A stretch of DNA of 64,000 bases. Origin: Xenorhabdus stockiae (lineage in GTDB: Bacteria; Pseudomonadota; Gammaproteobacteria; Enterobacterales; Enterobacteriaceae). Positions 61,474-64,000 of this stretch are shown piece after piece (position 1 is the stretch's first letter; every line of letters starts with the position of its first letter). The stretch spans positions 1 through 64,000 of the forward strand of contig NZ_NJAJ01000026.1 in the NCBI RefSeq assembly GCF_002632825.1, read 5' to 3'. The notes under the pieces were generated by a model, which was given only the letters and a program-made list of their open reading frames with translations, did not search any database and was not told the origin of the DNA. A program made the position numbers and the translations under genes.

Positions 61474-64000
61474 ATGCGTCTGGATCGTCTTACTAATAAA
61501 TTCCAGCTTGCTCTCGCTGACGCCCAATCCCTCGCATTAGGGCGTGATAATCAATTCATCGAACCTATCCACTTGTTGAGCGCATTGCTCAGCCAAGAGG
61601 GTGGTTCTGTTCGTCCTTTATTAATGTCTGCCGGGATTGATACAGGAAACTTGCATGATCGACTGAACCTAGCTTTGGACAGACTACCAAAAGTAGAAGG
61701 AAGTGGCGGTGATGTACAGGTATCCAATGAATTGGGGCGTTATTTAAACCTGTGTGACAAACTTGCTCAGAAAGCGGGTGATAACTTTATTTCTTCTGAA
61801 CTCTTTGTTCTGGCAGCGCTGGAAGAACGTGGAACGTTAAGTGACATATTAAAAGCTGCGGGAGCAACAAAAGATAAAATCACTAAGGCAATAGAAATGA
61901 TGCGCGGTGGTGAAAAAGTAAATGATCAGAGTGCTGAAGACCAACGTCAGGCACTAAAAAAGTACACAATAGATCTCACTGAACGAGCCGAACAAGGCAA
62001 ACTTGACCCTGTAATTGGGCGTGATGAGGAAATTCGACGGACAATTCAGGTACTGCAACGCCGAACCAAGAACAATCCCGTTTTGATAGGTGAGCCGGGC
62101 GTTGGGAAAACAGCTATCGTCGAAGGGCTGGCACAGCGGATTGTTAATGGTGAAGTTCCTGAAGGGCTGAAAAACAAAAGAGTCCTGTCCCTTGATATGG
62201 GCGCATTATTGGCGGGGGCTAAATATCGGGGAGAATTTGAAGAGCGTCTGAAAGGTGTTTTGAATGATCTCTCCAAACAGGAAGGTTCGGTCATTCTGTT
62301 TATTGATGAATTACATACGATGGTAGGTGCCGGTAAGGCAGATGGTGCAATGGATGCCGGCAATATGCTAAAACCAGCACTAGCCCGTGGTGAGCTGCAC
62401 TGTGTTGGTGCGACGACCTTAGATGAATATCGCCAGTATATTGAGAAAGATGCGGCACTGGAGCGTCGTTTCCAGAAAGTTTACGTTGCTGAGCCTACCG
62501 TTGAGGATACTATTGCTATTCTACGCGGCCTTAAAGAACGCTATGAACTTCATCACCATGTTCAGATAACTGATCCGGCAATTGTGGCAGCGGCGACATT
62601 ATCTCATCGTTATATTTCAGATCGCATGTTACCTGATAAAGCGATTGACTTGATTGACGAAGCCGGAGCCAGCCTGCGTATGCAGATGGATTCAAAACCA
62701 GAAGCGTTGGATCGCCTAGAACGCAGGATTATTCAATTAAAACTCGAACAGCAGGCGCTAAAAAAAGAATCGGATGAAGCGAGTAAAAAGCGCCTTGATA
62801 TGCTGAATGAAGAGCTGGTGGAAAAAGAGCGCGAATATTCTGAACTGGAAGAAGAGTGGAAAGCAGAAAAAGCAGAGCTTACCGGTACTCAAAACATCAA
62901 AGCCGAATTAGAAAATGCTCGTATAGAATTGGAAAAAGCCCGTCGCGGTGGTGACTTGGCTAGGATGTCTGAAATCCAGTACGGGAAAATTCCAGAACTG
63001 GAAAAACAGCTAGCAGCAGCAACAACAGCAGAAAATCACCCAATGAAACTGCTGCGTAACAAAGTGACTGATGCTGAAATTGCTGAAATCCTTGCTCGCT
63101 GGACAGGGATTCCAGTATCCAGAATGCTGGAAAGCGAAAAAGATAAACTATTGCGTATGGAGCATGAATTACATAAACGTGTAATTGGACAAAATGAGGC
63201 AGTTGATGCAGTAGCAAACGCAATTCGCCGCAGTCGTGCTGGTTTATCGGATCCAAATCGTCCGATTGGTTCTTTCATGTTTTTAGGGCCGACAGGTGTT
63301 GGTAAAACGGAGCTGTGTAAAGCATTAGCCAATTTCCTGTTTGATAGTGACGATGCAATGGTTCGTATCGACATGTCTGAATTTATGGAAAAACATTCGG
63401 TTTCCAGGCTGGTGGGCGCACCTCCGGGATATATTGGCTATGAAGAAGGTGGTTATCTGACAGAAGCGGTACGTCGCCGTCCTTATTCAGTCATCTTGCT
63501 GGATGAAGTTGAAAAAGCGCATCCGGATGTTTTCAATATATTGTTGCAAGTATTGGATGATGGCCGTTTGACCGACGGTCAGGGAAGAACGGTTGATTTT
63601 CGTAATACTGTCGTAATTATGACATCTAATCTCGGTTCAGACATGATTCAGGAACGTTTTGGCGTACTGGACTATGCCGGAATGAAATATATGGTGATGG
63701 AGATCGTGGGTCATCATTTCCGACCTGAATTTATTAACCGGATCGATGAGGTCGTGGTATTCCATCCATTAGGAAAAGAACATCTGAAAGCTATCACGAG
63801 TATTCAGTTGCAGCGTTTATATAAGCGTCTGGAAGAACGGGGCTATCAAGTCACCATGACATCGCCGGCATTAGAGAAACTGAGCGAAGCGGGTTTTGAC
63901 CCTGTATATGGAGCACGCCCATTAAAACGGGCTATCCAACAAGAGATTGAAAACCCATTGGCTCAACAAATACTTTCTGGTGTACTGATTCCCGGTAAGT
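61474..64000 (+). CDS. clpB: Disaggregase chaperone ClpB (3' end cut by window)
   Basis: About 842 codons are visible; the E. coli protein has 857, so roughly 15 are missing at the right edge (last residues [14 protein letters not shown]). ClpB threads aggregated proteins with DnaK. An N-terminal Clp domain precedes NBD1 with Walker [10 protein letters not shown] near residue 205, then a coiled-coil middle domain (rich in K and E, about residues 410-530) and NBD2 with [14 protein letters not shown] precedes the ATG. Confidence 0.98.
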   Translation, partial: MRLDRLTNKFQLALADAQSLALGRDNQFIEPIHLLSALLSQEGGSVRPLLMSAGIDTGNLHDRLNLALDRLPKVEGSGGDVQVSNELGRYLNLCDKLAQKAGDNFISSELFVLAALEERGTLSDILKAAGATKDKITKAIEMMRGGEKVNDQSAEDQRQALKKYTIDLTERAEQGKLDPVIGRDEEIRRTIQVLQRRTKNNPVLIGEPGVGKTAIVEGLAQRIVNGEVPEGLKNKRVLSLDMGALLAGAKYRGEFEERLKGVLNDLSKQEGSVILFIDELHTMVGAGKADGAMDAGNMLKPALARGELHCVGATTLDEYRQYIEKDAALERRFQKVYVAEPTVEDTIAILRGLKERYELHHHVQITDPAIVAAATLSHRYISDRMLPDKAIDLIDEAGASLRMQMDSKPEALDRLERRIIQLKLEQQALKKESDEASKKRLDMLNEELVEKEREYSELEEEWKAEKAELTGTQNIKAELENARIELEKARRGGDLARMSEIQYGKIPELEKQLAAATTAENHPMKLLRNKVTDAEIAEILARWTGIPVSRMLESEKDKLLRMEHELHKRVIGQNEAVDAVANAIRRSRAGLSDPNRPIGSFMFLGPTGVGKTELCKALANFLFDSDDAMVRIDMSEFMEKHSVSRLVGAPPGYIGYEEGGYLTEAVRRRPYSVILLDEVEKAHPDVFNILLQVLDDGRLTDGQGRTVDFRNTVVIMTSNLGSDMIQERFGVLDYAGMKYMVMEIVGHHFRPEFINRIDEVVVFHPLGKEHLKAITSIQLQRLYKRLEERGYQVTMTSPALEKLSEAGFDPVYGARPLKRAIQQEIENPLAQQILSGVLIPGK

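Overview
The window is a 64 kb piece of an enterobacterial chromosome. Most protein sequences closely match the E. coli versions from memory, but the base composition is AT-richer, the Na+-translocating NQR operon is present, and intergenic gaps carry ERIC repeats. This fits a member of the Morganellaceae, with the Photorhabdus/Xenorhabdus lineage my preferred guess; the genus is inference, not proof.

Layout. 1-339: right end of an IS982-like insertion sequence. 365-5201: fadE, gmhA, yafJ and yafK, the same order as in E. coli. 5633-12885: nqrABCDEF with its maturation genes apbE and nqrM. 12975-24804: an accessory stretch holding a Fur-boxed TonB receptor and ECF sigma factor, an acidic/lysine-rich lipoprotein, a GNAT acetyltransferase, the glycine-betaine locus (betIBA divergent from betT, with a palindromic BetI-type operator) and an AT-rich MFS exporter. 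25208-33255: dinB, pepD, gpt, frsA, crl, proBA. 33419-37974: aroL, aas-lplT, pncC. 38209-46298: recA, alaS, csrA, tRNA-Ser, four tRNA-Arg genes, gshA, luxS. 46386-52222: corB, ypjD, then ffh and the rpsP-rimM-trmD-rplS operon. 52352-64000: a dcuB-like C4-dicarboxylate carrier, aroF-tyrA, pheA with its pheL attenuator, raiA, bamD, rluD, pgeF and clpB (cut by the window end).

Much of the regulation can be read directly. There are LexA boxes before dinB and recA, Fur boxes before the receptor and sigma genes, a TyrR box and an FNR-type site before aroF/dcuB, a sigma-32 promoter before clpB, a GC-rich (stringent-type) tRNA promoter, and a pheL leader with seven phenylalanine codons in a row and a terminator hairpin. 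Four ERIC elements were found: two canonical 127-bp copies and two diverged, length-altered copies flanking frsA-crl.

I found no convincing undescribed multi-gene system. The most unusual points are the ECF sigma/TonB receptor pair without a FecR-type anti-sigma and without a receptor signalling domain, an ERIC element lodged between the pheL attenuator and pheA, ERIC-like elements whose central stem is kept by compensating changes, adjacent FNR and TyrR sites, and the absence of recX after recA.
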